From CAIXRL01 sp964619155 (lineage in GTDB: Bacteria > Eisenbacteria > RBG-16-71-46): a stretch of DNA of 27,678 nt. The position numbers were made by a program, and so were the translations under genes. The notes below the pieces were generated by a model that was given only the letters and a program-made list of their open reading frames with translations, ran no database searches and had not been told where the DNA came from. Every line of letters begins with the position of its first letter. Position 1 is the stretch's first letter. The DNA lies in NCBI GenBank assembly GCA_964619155.1, contig CAZUEM010000032.1, positions 1-27,678 on the forward strand. Direction: 5' to 3'. Shown in pieces: positions 9,394-16,934 of the stretch.

Positions 9394-10701
9394 CTAGCTC
9401 TCGCCGACGCGCACCAGGTTGAAGAAGTCCTGGTTCGTCTTCGTCTTGTTGAGCCGGTCGGTGAGCTTGAGCATCGCCTCCTGCGGCGGCATCCCCACGA
9501 GGATGCGGCGCAGCGCCTGGAACGTGTTCAGCAGGTCCGGGGCGATGAGCTTCTCCTCCTTGCGCGTGCCGCTCTTCGGGATGTCGATGGCCGGGTAGAT
9601 GCGGCGCTCGGCCAGCTCGCGCGACAGGAAGATCTCGGAGTTTCCGGTGCCCTTGAACTCCTCGAAGATGATCTGGTCCATGCGCGAGCCCGTGTCCACG
9701 AGCGCGGTGCCGATGATCGTGAGCGAGCCGCCGTCCTCGATCTTGCGCGCGGCGCCGAAGATCTGCCGCGGCGCCTGCATGGCGTTCGAGTCGAGGCCGC
9801 CCGACATCGTGCGGCCGCTGTTGCCGGCCGCGGCGTTGTAGGCGCGGGCGAGGCGCGTGATCGAGTCGAGCAGCAGCAAGACGTCCTTGCCCTCGATCAC
9901 CTGCTGCGCGACCTGCTCCATCGCGCGTTCGGCGGTCTCGATGTGCTCGTCCACGGTCATGTCGCTGGAGGCGGCGATGACCTCGGCCGGCGTGTTGCGC
10001 TTGAAGTCCGTGACTTCCTCGGGGCGTTCGTCCACCAGCAGCGCGTACACCTTGACGTCCGGGTGGTTGTGCGCGACCGAGGCGGCGATGGCCTGCAGGA
10101 TGCGCGTCTTGCCCGCCTTGGGCGGCGCGACGAGCAGGCAGCGCTGCCCGCGGCCGATGGGCGCGATGAGGTCGATCGCGCGGCCGGTGATGCGGTCGCC
10201 GTAGGGCGGGTTGCCCTGGCCCGCGGGCAGCTCGAGGACGAGCCGCTCGTACGGGTCGAGCGCGGCGCCCCGCTGCTGCAGGTCCTTGAGGATCTCGAGC
10301 CCGCCGCGGCGGCGCTGCGGCTGCCCGCCGCCCCCGCCGCCCCCGCTGCGCTGGCGGCGCCGCCGGCCCCGGCGGTCCTGGCCGTTCATGCCCTGTTGCT
10401 GGAACCCGCCGCCGGGCTGGCCCTGCGGCTGTCCCGGCCCGTTCGGCCGCTGGCCGCCGCGCCCGCGGCGGCGCCGCCGGCGCCGGCCCTGGCGGTAGTC
10501 CCCGCCGGGTCCGCCGTCGTCGCCCGCGGGGCCGCCCGCCGGCTCGCCGCCGGCGTCCTCGACCTCGGGCGCTCCCTCGTCTCCGCCCATGTCGGGCTGC
10601 TCCTGGTACTCGTTCACGTTGGCTTCTCCGGACTGCGCTTCGGGGGCAGCGCCCGGCACTTCGGGACGCGGGCCGCGCGGACGGCGACGGCGTGGTCTCA
10701 T
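9394..10701 (-). CDS. rho: Transcription termination factor Rho lacking the cold-shock RNA-binding domain
   Basis: This 435-residue protein carries the complete hexameric RNA-translocating ATPase of Rho from about residue 145. Visible parts are the AIDLIAPIGRGQR entry, P-loop APPKAGKT (192-199), DERPEEVT, Walker B LLLLDSITRLARAYN (275-289), Q-loop region, R-loop DTGSRMD (336-342) and arginine-finger segment SGTRKEE (377-383). What is missing is the primary RNA-binding cold-shock/OB domain that normally sits directly before this motor. Residues 1-133 are instead low-complexity: an acidic Gly/Pro part, then RRRRRRRGRGG, Gln/Gly-rich and RRGRRRRQR blocks. Motor homology resumes at LEILKDLQQRGAALDPYERL. 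The ATG at 10701 has a GGAAGGA site seven bases upstream. A longer frame to 10851 is possible but has no such signal. Confidence 0.95.
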   Translation of the reverse strand: MRPRRRRPRGPRPEVPGAAPEAQSGEANVNEYQEQPDMGGDEGAPEVEDAGGEPAGGPAGDDGGPGGDYRQGRRRRRRRGRGGQRPNGPGQPQGQPGGGFQQQGMNGQDRRGRRRRQRSGGGGGGGQPQRRRGGLEILKDLQQRGAALDPYERLVLELPAGQGNPPYGDRITGRAIDLIAPIGRGQRCLLVAPPKAGKTRILQAIAASVAHNHPDVKVYALLVDERPEEVTDFKRNTPAEVIAASSDMTVDEHIETAERAMEQVAQQVIEGKDVLLLLDSITRLARAYNAAAGNSGRTMSGGLDSNAMQAPRQIFGAARKIEDGGSLTIIGTALVDTGSRMDQIIFEEFKGTGNSEIFLSRELAERRIYPAIDIPKSGTRKEEKLIAPDLLNTFQALRRILVGMPPQEAMLKLTDRLNKTKTNQDFFNLVRVGES

Positions 10702-10861
10702 CGAGGATCCTTCCGCGCGCACGTCGCCGTGCGCCGGGGTTGGGACTGCCGCGGTCCGGGCGCACGTCCGCCACGGTTGCCGCGAGTGAATGTCTCGGCG
10801 AGCGCGTCCGACGCGCGCGGGGCCGCGCTCCTCGCGCGGCCGGCCGCTCACGCGTCCGGGG
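10702..10861 (-). promoter_or_regulatory. Leader and spacer upstream of rho with GC hairpins
   Basis: The 160 bp before rho contain a 7-bp stem-loop (10821-10841, GGCCGCG / CGCGGCC), a 12-bp palindrome GCGGCCGGCCGC (10836-10847) and, nearer the gene, a GCGCAC / GTGCGC hairpin about 20 bases upstream of the start. I find no convincing TTG/TAnnnT promoter here. Rho genes are often autoregulated through their leader, and the hairpins may serve that purpose; this is inference. Confidence 0.35.
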
Positions 10862-12007
10862 TCACTTGTCCTTGCGCTCGACCTTCTTGAAGTCCGAAGG
10901 AACGTCGAAGCCCGCGCCCGCCGCGCCCGTGGTGATGCTCACGAGATCGGTCGTGGACGTGAACCCGCCCGGGGTCCCGCTTCCGGAACCCTGCGACGAC
11001 GCGGAAGCCTCGGCCTTCTTCTCGGCCGACTTGCCGAGCTTGCGCCCGAGGAAGCCGCCGATCGCCCCGCCCACGTTGCCGCTGGCGAGCGAACCGGCCG
11101 CCTCCGCCTTCGCTTCGTCGTTTTCCTTCGCTTCCTGCTTCGTCTTCTCTTCCGCGCGCTTGGCGTTCGCCTCGGCGCGCGACTTCTCGATCTGGGCCCG
11201 CTGCTCGGGCGTGAGTTCCGCGCCGAGGGTCAGCGTCACGGTGCTGCGCACCGGGTAGCCCTTCAGGTCCTTCAGCTTCTCGGCGGCCTGCTTGAGCGCG
11301 TCGCCGTACTGCGCCATCAGGCCCGCGAACTGGTTCCGCGCCTGCGGGTCGAAGCCCATCTTCTCCGCGTACCGGCGGTAGAAGGCCGTCAACTCGGCCT
11401 GGCCGGGAACCTGCGTGGACAGCCACTGGTCCAGCGTGATGGTGTAGCTGCCCGAGCCGCCTTCCTTCGTGTCCTTCGCGGTCGCCGTGATCCGGACGAC
11501 CACGTTTTCGGCGTCGAAGCCGTTGACCTTGTCCTTCTTTCCCGTGCGCTGGACGTCCACCTTGTAGGTGGTCTCGACGTCCTTCGCCCGCGCGTTCCCG
11601 GGCTCTTCCATCCCGGCCCGCGCTTCGGCCGCGCCCGCCTCGATGAGCGCCCGCATCTCGGCGAACGTCATCTCGGTGTACTGCTTCTTCTGCGGGTCCA
11701 GCGACCAGACGACCTCCCGGTCGAGGCGCACGATCTCCGCGCTCGAACGGGGCTTTCCGCCACCCGCCAGGGTCTTGAACCGGCCGGTGTAGGTGAACTG
11801 GTCGTCGCTGCGGCTCTTGTCTCCCGCGATCACGAAGGTGCGCTCGCTCGTTCCGTTCCCGAATCCGGCGAGGCCCGACGACACCGTCTTCTCCTTCAGC
11901 GTCACGTCGGCGAGGGCGGGCGCGGCGAGCGCCAGCGACACGGCGACGGCGAGGAGGACGTTGCGGGAGGAGAGACCGGGCGCGTCATCGCGCTGCTTCC
12001 GGTGCAT
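10862..12007 (-). CDS. Secreted DUF4412-like protein of unknown function
   Basis: This 381-residue protein has an N-terminal signal peptide (hydrophobic stretch about residues 17-32, then ADVTLKEK). The exported region has the pattern of DUF4412-like proteins: a TLKEKTVSSG strand, an ERTFVIAGDKSR segment, and a VVWSLDPQKKQYTEMTF segment suggesting a beta-rich, lipoprotein-carrier-like fold. A charged Ala/Glu/Lys helix near residues 280-310 and a Gly/Ser-rich tail follow. The family assignment is from memory of its pattern and is tentative. The ATG at 12007 has GGAGGA about eight bases upstream and a good promoter at 12045-12074, so it can be expressed independently of the adenosyltransferase gene behind it. 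Confidence 0.75.
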   Translation of the reverse strand: MHRKQRDDAPGLSSRNVLLAVAVSLALAAPALADVTLKEKTVSSGLAGFGNGTSERTFVIAGDKSRSDDQFTYTGRFKTLAGGGKPRSSAEIVRLDREVVWSLDPQKKQYTEMTFAEMRALIEAGAAEARAGMEEPGNARAKDVETTYKVDVQRTGKKDKVNGFDAENVVVRITATAKDTKEGGSGSYTITLDQWLSTQVPGQAELTAFYRRYAEKMGFDPQARNQFAGLMAQYGDALKQAAEKLKDLKGYPVRSTVTLTLGAELTPEQRAQIEKSRAEANAKRAEEKTKQEAKENDEAKAEAAGSLASGNVGGAIGGFLGRKLGKSAEKKAEASASSQGSGSGTPGGFTSTTDLVSITTGAAGAGFDVPSDFKKVERKDK

Positions 12008-12044
12008 GAAGCACTCCTCCAGACAGGGCAGGCTTGCGGGCGGG

Positions 12045-12074
12045 ATTATGGGCACGGCCCGGGCCGAAAGGCAA
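12045..12074 (-). promoter_or_regulatory. Promoter of the secreted DUF4412-like gene
   Basis: Reading the minus strand, TTGCCT (12069-12074) is spaced 18 bp from CATAAT (12045-12050). This is the closest match to a sigma-70 consensus in the window, and it lies about 40 bp upstream of the start codon with a strong SD between. Confidence 0.65.
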
Positions 12075-12093
12075 GGGCCGAAACGCGGACGGT

Positions 12094-12648
12094 TCAGCCC
12101 TCGCGCGATCCGCCCCACGTCGTCTCGGCGCCGCCCTCGCGCGCGTTGACCCAGCGCGCCATCACGAACAGCAGGTCGGCGAGGCGGTTCAGCCAGCGCA
12201 CGAGCCGCGGCTCGACGGCCTCGCGGGCGGCGAGCGCGGTGACGCGGCGCTCGGCGCGCCGGCACACCGTGCGCGCGAGGTGCAGGTGCGCGGCCAGCGG
12301 CGTGCCGCCCGGCAGGATGAAGCGCGTGAGCGGCGGCAGCTCGGCCTCGAGGCGGTCGATGAGCGCCTCGAGCTCGGCCACGTCGCCGTCCGAGACGCGC
12401 GCGAGCGCGGCGAGCATCCTCGGGTCCGACGCCGCCAGCTCGGCGCCGATCTGGAAGAGCGTGACCTGGATGCGCGCGAGCGGCCCGTCCACGAGCTTCG
12501 CGGGATCGAGCGCGCGCGCCACGCCGAGCACGGCGTTGAGCTCGTCCACGCTGCCGTAGGCCTCGACGCGGGCGTCGTGCTTGGCGACGCGGCCGGCGCC
12601 GAGCAGGCCGGTCGTGCCGTCGTCGCCGGTGCGGGTGTAGATCTTCAT
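12094..12648 (-). CDS. pduO: PduO-type cob(I)alamin adenosyltransferase
   Basis: This 184-residue cytoplasmic enzyme transfers the adenosyl group of ATP to reduced cobalamin, giving coenzyme B12 (EC 2.5.1.17 activity). Motifs are the ATP-binding TRTGDDGTTGL at residues 5-15, the YGSVDELNAVLG helix, FILPGGTPLAAHLHLARTVCRRAERR with conserved Arg residues, and the C-terminal RWLNRLADLLFVMARW. Length is normal for single-domain PduO/MMAB enzymes. No B12-dependent enzyme or B12 synthesis gene lies nearby. There is no SD; a -10-like TAGGCT nine bases before the ATG suggests a leaderless mRNA. It is divergent from the giant greA gene. Confidence 0.94.
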   Translation of the reverse strand: MKIYTRTGDDGTTGLLGAGRVAKHDARVEAYGSVDELNAVLGVARALDPAKLVDGPLARIQVTLFQIGAELAASDPRMLAALARVSDGDVAELEALIDRLEAELPPLTRFILPGGTPLAAHLHLARTVCRRAERRVTALAAREAVEPRLVRWLNRLADLLFVMARWVNAREGGAETTWGGSREG

Positions 12649-12657
12649 GCCGCCCGC

Positions 12658-12687
12658 AGCCTAGCCGCGCGGCCGCCACGGGCGCAA
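12658..12687 (-). promoter_or_regulatory. Promoter of the adenosyltransferase gene, leaderless type
   Basis: On the minus strand TTGCGC (12682-12687) is spaced 18 bp from TAGGCT (12658-12663), then nine bases to the ATG at 12648. The same TTGCGC / TAnnnT pattern recurs before nadE and in the 15.7-kb gap. Confidence 0.6.
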
Positions 12688-12788
12688 CGCCCGCCGGGCC
12701 CGGCCGGGGGGCGGCGCGCGCCGGCGCGGCGTCGTTCGCGCCCGCGCCAGCCGCGGCGCGAACGCGATTCGGCCGCCCGGGGCGCGGC

Positions 12789-12817
12789 TTGCGCGCCCGC
12801 GCGGCGTGGGCGATATT
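12789..12817 (+). promoter_or_regulatory. Promoter of the giant greA gene
   Basis: TTGCGC (12789-12794), 17 bp, GATATT (12812-12817). The start codon is 44 bp further on, with only a weak GAGGGA close to it. It lies in the 213-bp divergent region shared with the adenosyltransferase gene. Confidence 0.6.
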
Positions 12818-12861
12818 CCCTGCCCCTTTCGCCAACCGAACCTTCCGCATTTCGAGGGACC

Positions 12862-15564
12862 ATGCCCGTTCGCGACGTCCTGCCCGCCGTCCTTCGCGGG
12901 GAGATCGGCTCCGACCTGTCCCCGGCCACCCGCGAGCAACTCGAGGCCCTCGCGCACGACGCCCAGACCGAGAAGCGCCTGACCTCGGTGCGCGACGAGC
13001 TGGGCAACCGCCTCAAGCAGCCCGATGCCGCGTGGGGCGTTTCGTACCTGCTGGCGGCCGTCTGCGCCCTGAACGGCGAGGTCGAGCGCGCGCAGCAGAC
13101 GCTGCTGCACCTCGGCGAGAAGGTCGCGGCGAAGAAGCAGTGGGAGCCGCTGGCGGCGATCGCCGAGCGTTCGCTCGCCCTTCTGCAGACGCACGCCGCG
13201 GCGCGGCTGCTCGTGCAGGCCCACGAGGGCCTCGGCCGGGACCCCGAGCGCATCGACGCGCTCTCGCGCGCGTGGGGGATCAACCCCGACGACCTCGAGC
13301 TCGCGCTGCTGCTCGCGCAGCGGCTCGGCGACGCCGGCCAGGGCGACGACCGGCGCGCGCTGCTCGCCGAGCTGGCCCCGCGTTTCGCGGCCGAGCAGCG
13401 CTGGAACGGGCTCGAAGAGGCGGCCCTCGAGTTCGTCGAGCACGACGACCACGAGGGCCTCGTCCAGGTGGCGCAGACCCTGCCCGTGGTCGCCACGCAG
13501 GGCGCGCTGAAGGAGGCGAAACAGCTCGCCGAGATCGTCGTCGGCGGGCTCGCGAAGCAGCAGCGCGCGGGCGCTGCGCTCGAGCCGCTGCGCCGGGTGA
13601 TCGCCACGGCCGCCGTCGCGAAGGGCCCCGAGGCCGCCGAGCCGTTCCGCGCCGCGATCACGCAGGCGCTGCGGCAGGGCCCCGGCGCGACGATGCCGGA
13701 CGCCGGCGCGGCGGTGGCGCAGAGCGGGCTCGAGGGCGGCGACACGCCGCTCGCCGCGGCGGTCGAGGCGTTCGACGCGATCGCGGCGCTCGCGCCCGGG
13801 CGCGGCGTGCTGCACGACGGCTTCGGCCCCGGCCGGATCGTCTCGAACGACACCGAGGCCGTGGTCGTGGATTTCATCAAGGTGAAGGGCCAGAGGATGC
13901 CCTACGCCGCCGCGAAGCGGACGCTGAACCCGGTGGCCGAGGACGACCTGCGCCTGCTGCGGTTCGCGAACCCCGCCGAGGTGAAGCGGCTGATGACCGA
14001 GGAGCATGGCTCGATGGTCGTGGGCGCGCTCAAGGCGCTCGGCGGCCAGGCCGACGCGAGCCGCCTCAAGCTGTTCCTCATCGGCTCCGACCTCGTGCCC
14101 GCGAAGGAGTGGACGGTGTTCTGGCGCAAGGCGAAGCCGGCCTGCGAGAAGGACCCGCGCATCGACCACTCGCGCGCGTTCGAGCAGGTCTACCGCCTCG
14201 CGCCCGAGGGCGCCGCGGCCGAGGACCGCGCCCCGCTGCCGCCCTACGAGGTGCGCAAGCCGGCGAAATACAACCTCGGCGTCATCAAGAAGTTCCTGGC
14301 CCAGCACCCGAAGCTCGAGGCGCCGCTGCAGGGCCGCTTCGGGCGCTTCATCGAGAAGACGATGCGGGACGACGAGGGCGACCGCGCCGACCGCGCGCGC
14401 GCCGGGCTCTACTTCGCGCGCTGGTCTCCCGGGCGCCGCGACGAGTGGATCGCGGTGCTGCGCGAGCTGTGGTCGCGCGGCCTCGGCATCTCCGACCTCA
14501 CCACCGAGGAGGAGCAGCTCGCGCTGCTGGCCGACTCGCGCACGGCGGGCGTCGAGGCCGAGGCGATCCTGTCCGCGCTCGACTCGCGCTTCTCCGCCGT
14601 CCGTGACGAGGCCGAGAAGGACCGGGCGCAGCTCGACGAGGCCGGCAACGCGAAGCTGCGGCGCGCGATGCTCGACCGCGCGCTCGAGTACCCGGCGGCC
14701 GTGCTGCGCATGGTCGAGGAGGACCTCGAGGCCGAGTCGCCGCCCGAGGACGCATGGCGGCTGCTGTTCGCGTCGCTGCAGCTGATCGAGGAGCGCCCCA
14801 AGCCGTCCACCGCCGAGAAGGTGCTGCGCTGGCTCGAGAAGGACGGCGCGTTCGAGCGCATGCTCGCGCTCGTGCCCATCCACAACGAGGACATCCTCAA
14901 GATCCGCGTGCTCGTGCGGCAGTGGCGCTCGAGCGACCGCTACCTGTTCCCGGTGCTCGACGCGATCGCGCGCTTCGGCCTGCCGGAGGAGAAGCACTGG
15001 GTGCTCGACCACCGGCAGAAGAAGAACGAGAAGCTCTTCAGCCAGGTGGGCTCGCAGGCCGACGACTTCGACGTCCCGGTCATGACGCGCGCGACGTGGA
15101 CGAAGCTGCACGCCGAGCTCGAGGCGATCGAGCGCGAGCTGAAGACCACGATCCCGCGCACGATCCAGAAGGCGCGCGAGCTGGGCGACCTCAAGGAGAA
15201 CGCCGAGTACCACTCGGCCAAGCTCAAGCAGGCGAACGCGCAGAAGCAGGCGGCCTCGCTGCAGCTGCGGCTGACGCGGGCGCGCTTCGTCGAGGACGCG
15301 GAGTACCGCGAGGGCGTCGCGGGCCTCGGCACCGAGATCGTGCTGGCGGCCGGCGACGAGCGGCGCTCGTTCTGGATCCTCGGCGACGGCGAGCACCACC
15401 TCGGGGACAACGTCATCTCGTTCCAGGCGCCGATCGCGCGCTCGCTCGTCGGGCGCCGCGTGGGCGAAGAGGTCGAGCTGGCGAACGAGGCGGGCCGCCG
15501 CTGGCGCGTCGAGACGATCGCGCGGCGCCTGCCGCCCGCGAACGAGGCGGCGAGCGTCTCCTGA
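12862..15564 (+). CDS. greA: Giant GreA-family transcript cleavage factor with long helical N-terminal extension
   Basis: This 900-residue protein ends in a complete GreA module. A coiled-coil finger starts near residue 741 and carries the acidic tip GDLKENAEYHSAK (from residue 775) that enters the RNA polymerase secondary channel to activate cleavage of backtracked RNA. An FKBP-like C-terminal domain (GLGTEIVL, GEEVELANEAGRRW) follows. Residues 1-300 are helical repeat-like. A short beta segment at about 310-365 (GRGVLHDGFGPGRIVSNDTEAVVVDF) resembles the Tudor-like domain at the UvrD/PcrA C-terminus. Residues 370-735 are again helical. Ordinary GreA has about 158 residues; long forms of similar size are known in spirochaetes (about 900) and chlamydiae (about 720). 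The ATG start and promoter agree. Confidence 0.9.
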   Translation: MPVRDVLPAVLRGEIGSDLSPATREQLEALAHDAQTEKRLTSVRDELGNRLKQPDAAWGVSYLLAAVCALNGEVERAQQTLLHLGEKVAAKKQWEPLAAIAERSLALLQTHAAARLLVQAHEGLGRDPERIDALSRAWGINPDDLELALLLAQRLGDAGQGDDRRALLAELAPRFAAEQRWNGLEEAALEFVEHDDHEGLVQVAQTLPVVATQGALKEAKQLAEIVVGGLAKQQRAGAALEPLRRVIATAAVAKGPEAAEPFRAAITQALRQGPGATMPDAGAAVAQSGLEGGDTPLAAAVEAFDAIAALAPGRGVLHDGFGPGRIVSNDTEAVVVDFIKVKGQRMPYAAAKRTLNPVAEDDLRLLRFANPAEVKRLMTEEHGSMVVGALKALGGQADASRLKLFLIGSDLVPAKEWTVFWRKAKPACEKDPRIDHSRAFEQVYRLAPEGAAAEDRAPLPPYEVRKPAKYNLGVIKKFLAQHPKLEAPLQGRFGRFIEKTMRDDEGDRADRARAGLYFARWSPGRRDEWIAVLRELWSRGLGISDLTTEEEQLALLADSRTAGVEAEAILSALDSRFSAVRDEAEKDRAQLDEAGNAKLRRAMLDRALEYPAAVLRMVEEDLEAESPPEDAWRLLFASLQLIEERPKPSTAEKVLRWLEKDGAFERMLALVPIHNEDILKIRVLVRQWRSSDRYLFPVLDAIARFGLPEEKHWVLDHRQKKNEKLFSQVGSQADDFDVPVMTRATWTKLHAELEAIERELKTTIPRTIQKARELGDLKENAEYHSAKLKQANAQKQAASLQLRLTRARFVEDAEYREGVAGLGTEIVLAAGDERRSFWILGDGEHHLGDNVISFQAPIARSLVGRRVGEEVELANEAGRRWRVETIARRLPPANEAASVS

Positions 15565-15598
15565 CGACGCCATCCCGCGGCCGCAACGCCGATGACGT

Positions 15599-15623
15599 AA
15601 CGCCGTCCCTCGCGGACGGCGTT
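15599..15623 (+). terminator. Terminator of the giant greA gene
   Basis: AACGCCGTCC (15599-15608) and GGACGGCGTT (15614-15623) form a perfect 10-bp stem with a CTCGC loop, 34 bp after the stop codon and followed by cgcgtttcg. Confidence 0.75.
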
Positions 15624-16133
15624 CGCGTTTCGTCCCGCGCGGCGCGGTTTCGTGTGACGTGCGCGTCGCGCGTCGGCATCGTTCGTGCGTCGGCGCCGCG
15701 CGCGTCGCGCCTCGCGCCGCGCGCGTCGCGCGAATGCGCTCGCGCGGCGTTTTCGTCGCGCGCGCGGGGAGGATTCGCTTGCGCGCCGCGCGAACTGCGC
15801 CTATGGTGCGCGCACGCTTCACCGCAACGCTGCGAATCGAACGGAGCAGCAGTCGCAGCGCAGGCGCCGGTGGAATCGCGCGCGTAGGCCTCGCGCGCAT
15901 CCTCTCGATTGGACTCGGGTACCGGCGGGCGGCGATGACATGAGTTTAGGCCGCAATGATGGGACGGCGTCCGCGTCGTTCCCGCACATTGGGTCGGAAA
16001 GGGAATTCCCGCCGCCCGCACCTGAGACCGTCGTTCCCGGCGATCGCGCCGAGCCGATACGAGCGCCCGACACGCGCGCCGCGGCCGGTCCGCCGCCGGA
16101 GTCCCGGAGTGCGGACACGTGGAGGAGGAGCCG
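15624..16133. other. Long non-coding gap with CG-box repeats, promoter-like element and palindrome
   Basis: No credible gene lies here. 15655-15790 is a run of near-repeats of GCGCGTCGCG. A promoter-like pair (15779-15807) points into the gap, leaving about 320 nt before the B3/4 gene. That part holds a perfect GGGAATTCCC palindrome (16001-16010) and an 11-bp direct repeat CGTCGTTCCCG (15974-15984 and 16029-16039). Its codon pattern and lower GC differ from the surrounding genes. It could be a long mRNA leader, a small RNA gene or decayed sequence. Confidence 0.5.
15779..15807 (+). promoter_or_regulatory. Promoter-like pair inside the non-coding gap
   Basis: TTGCGC (15779-15784), exactly 17 bp, TATGGT (15802-15807), followed by GCGCGCAC. 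It matches the window's promoter pattern better than most, yet the next plausible start codon is 327 bases downstream, so it may drive a small RNA or a long leader. Confidence 0.5.
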
Positions 16134-16817
16134 GTGCCCCTCGCGCGCACGTCCGGCGCCTTGATCGACATCGACGCCGCGCTGCGAGGCGTGCTGACGC
16201 TCGGCTGGCTCGAAGCCGACGGTGTCCGCGCGGAGCCGCTGCCCGCGGACTTCCGCCGCGAGTGCGACGAGGTGGTCGCCCGCATGCGGTCCCGATACGC
16301 GACCCGCCTGGCCGGCGACATCCCCGGCGTCGCCGAGAACCGCACGATGTTCCACCGGCTCGGCGTGGACCCGACCAAGACGCGTCCCTCGAGCGAGGCC
16401 CTGCTGCGCCGCGTGCTGAAGGGCCAGGACCTGCCGTCCATCCACCCGATCGTGGACGTCTGCAACCTCGCGTCGCTCGAGCACCAGTTCCCGCTCGGGC
16501 TCTACGACCGCGCGACCCTGCGCGGCCCGGTGTTCGCCCGGCTCGGGCGAAAAGGCGAGGGCTACGACGGAATTCGCAAGGCGCGCGTGAACCTCGAGGG
16601 CCGGCCGCTGCTGGCCGACGACGAGGGGGCATTTGGCGCACCGACGTCGGACTCCGCGCGCACGCAGGTGACCGACGCGACCAACGCGTTGCTGGTCATT
16701 GTGTACCGGCCGCTCGGGCGCCCGGGCGAGGACCTCTCGACCATGCTGGAGCGCGTCGCCGGGCTGCTCGGGCGGTATTGCGGCGCGACGGTACGGGTCG
16801 TGCAGACCCTCCGGTAG
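16134..16817 (+). CDS. Freestanding B3/4-domain protein (PheRS beta-subunit editing-domain relative)
   Basis: This 227-residue protein matches the B3/4 domain found inside the beta subunit of phenylalanyl-tRNA synthetase, where it hydrolyses Tyr-tRNA(Phe). Typical segments are IPGVAENRTMFHRLGVDPTK, SEALLRRVLKG, LPSIHPIVDVCNLASLEHQFPLGLYD and TNALLVIVY near the C-terminus. Freestanding copies are widespread; whether they edit tRNA or act on other amino-acid-like substrates is not settled. I chose GTG 16134 because GGAGGAGGAG (16121-16130) makes a strong ribosome site at the right spacing; the in-frame GTG at 16119 would overlap that site. It is cytoplasmic. The gene stands alone with its own long leader or upstream promoter. 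Confidence 0.85.
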   Translation: MPLARTSGALIDIDAALRGVLTLGWLEADGVRAEPLPADFRRECDEVVARMRSRYATRLAGDIPGVAENRTMFHRLGVDPTKTRPSSEALLRRVLKGQDLPSIHPIVDVCNLASLEHQFPLGLYDRATLRGPVFARLGRKGEGYDGIRKARVNLEGRPLLADDEGAFGAPTSDSARTQVTDATNALLVIVYRPLGRPGEDLSTMLERVAGLLGRYCGATVRVVQTLR

Positions 16818-16832
16818 CTCCCGAAGCGGCTC

Positions 16833-16862
16833 TTGCCCGCGCCGGGGACGCGCCCGTACCTT
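16833..16862 (+). promoter_or_regulatory. Promoter of the small outer-membrane barrel and lipoprotein pair
   Basis: TTGCCC (16833-16838), 18 bp, TACCTT (16857-16862), then cgcgcc. The leader to the ATG at 16935 is about 65 nt and carries AGGAGG at 16921-16926. Confidence 0.6.
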
Positions 16863-16934
16863 CGCGCCTCCCCCGAACCCCGTTCTCCCCGCGGCCGGCG
16901 CGGCGCGGCCAGATCCCCACAGGAGGATTCACCC

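Noticed and set aside
10702..10851. Upstream extension of rho by 50 codons
   Set aside because: The extra segment has no homology or SD, whereas the ATG at 10701 has GGAAGGA at ideal spacing.
12661..15900. 1079-codon open frame antisense to the giant greA gene
   Set aside because: It arises from codon-position GC bias. Its translation is Arg/Leu/Val-rich with no recognisable domain, while the sense frame encodes a clear GreA.
16023..16028. CTGAGA as part of a TPP riboswitch
   Set aside because: The second conserved half (ACCTGAT and surrounding stem) is absent and the downstream gene has no thiamin link.
16119..16133. Earlier GTG start of the B3/4 gene
   Set aside because: It would lie inside the GGAGGAGGAG ribosome site that serves the GTG at 16134.
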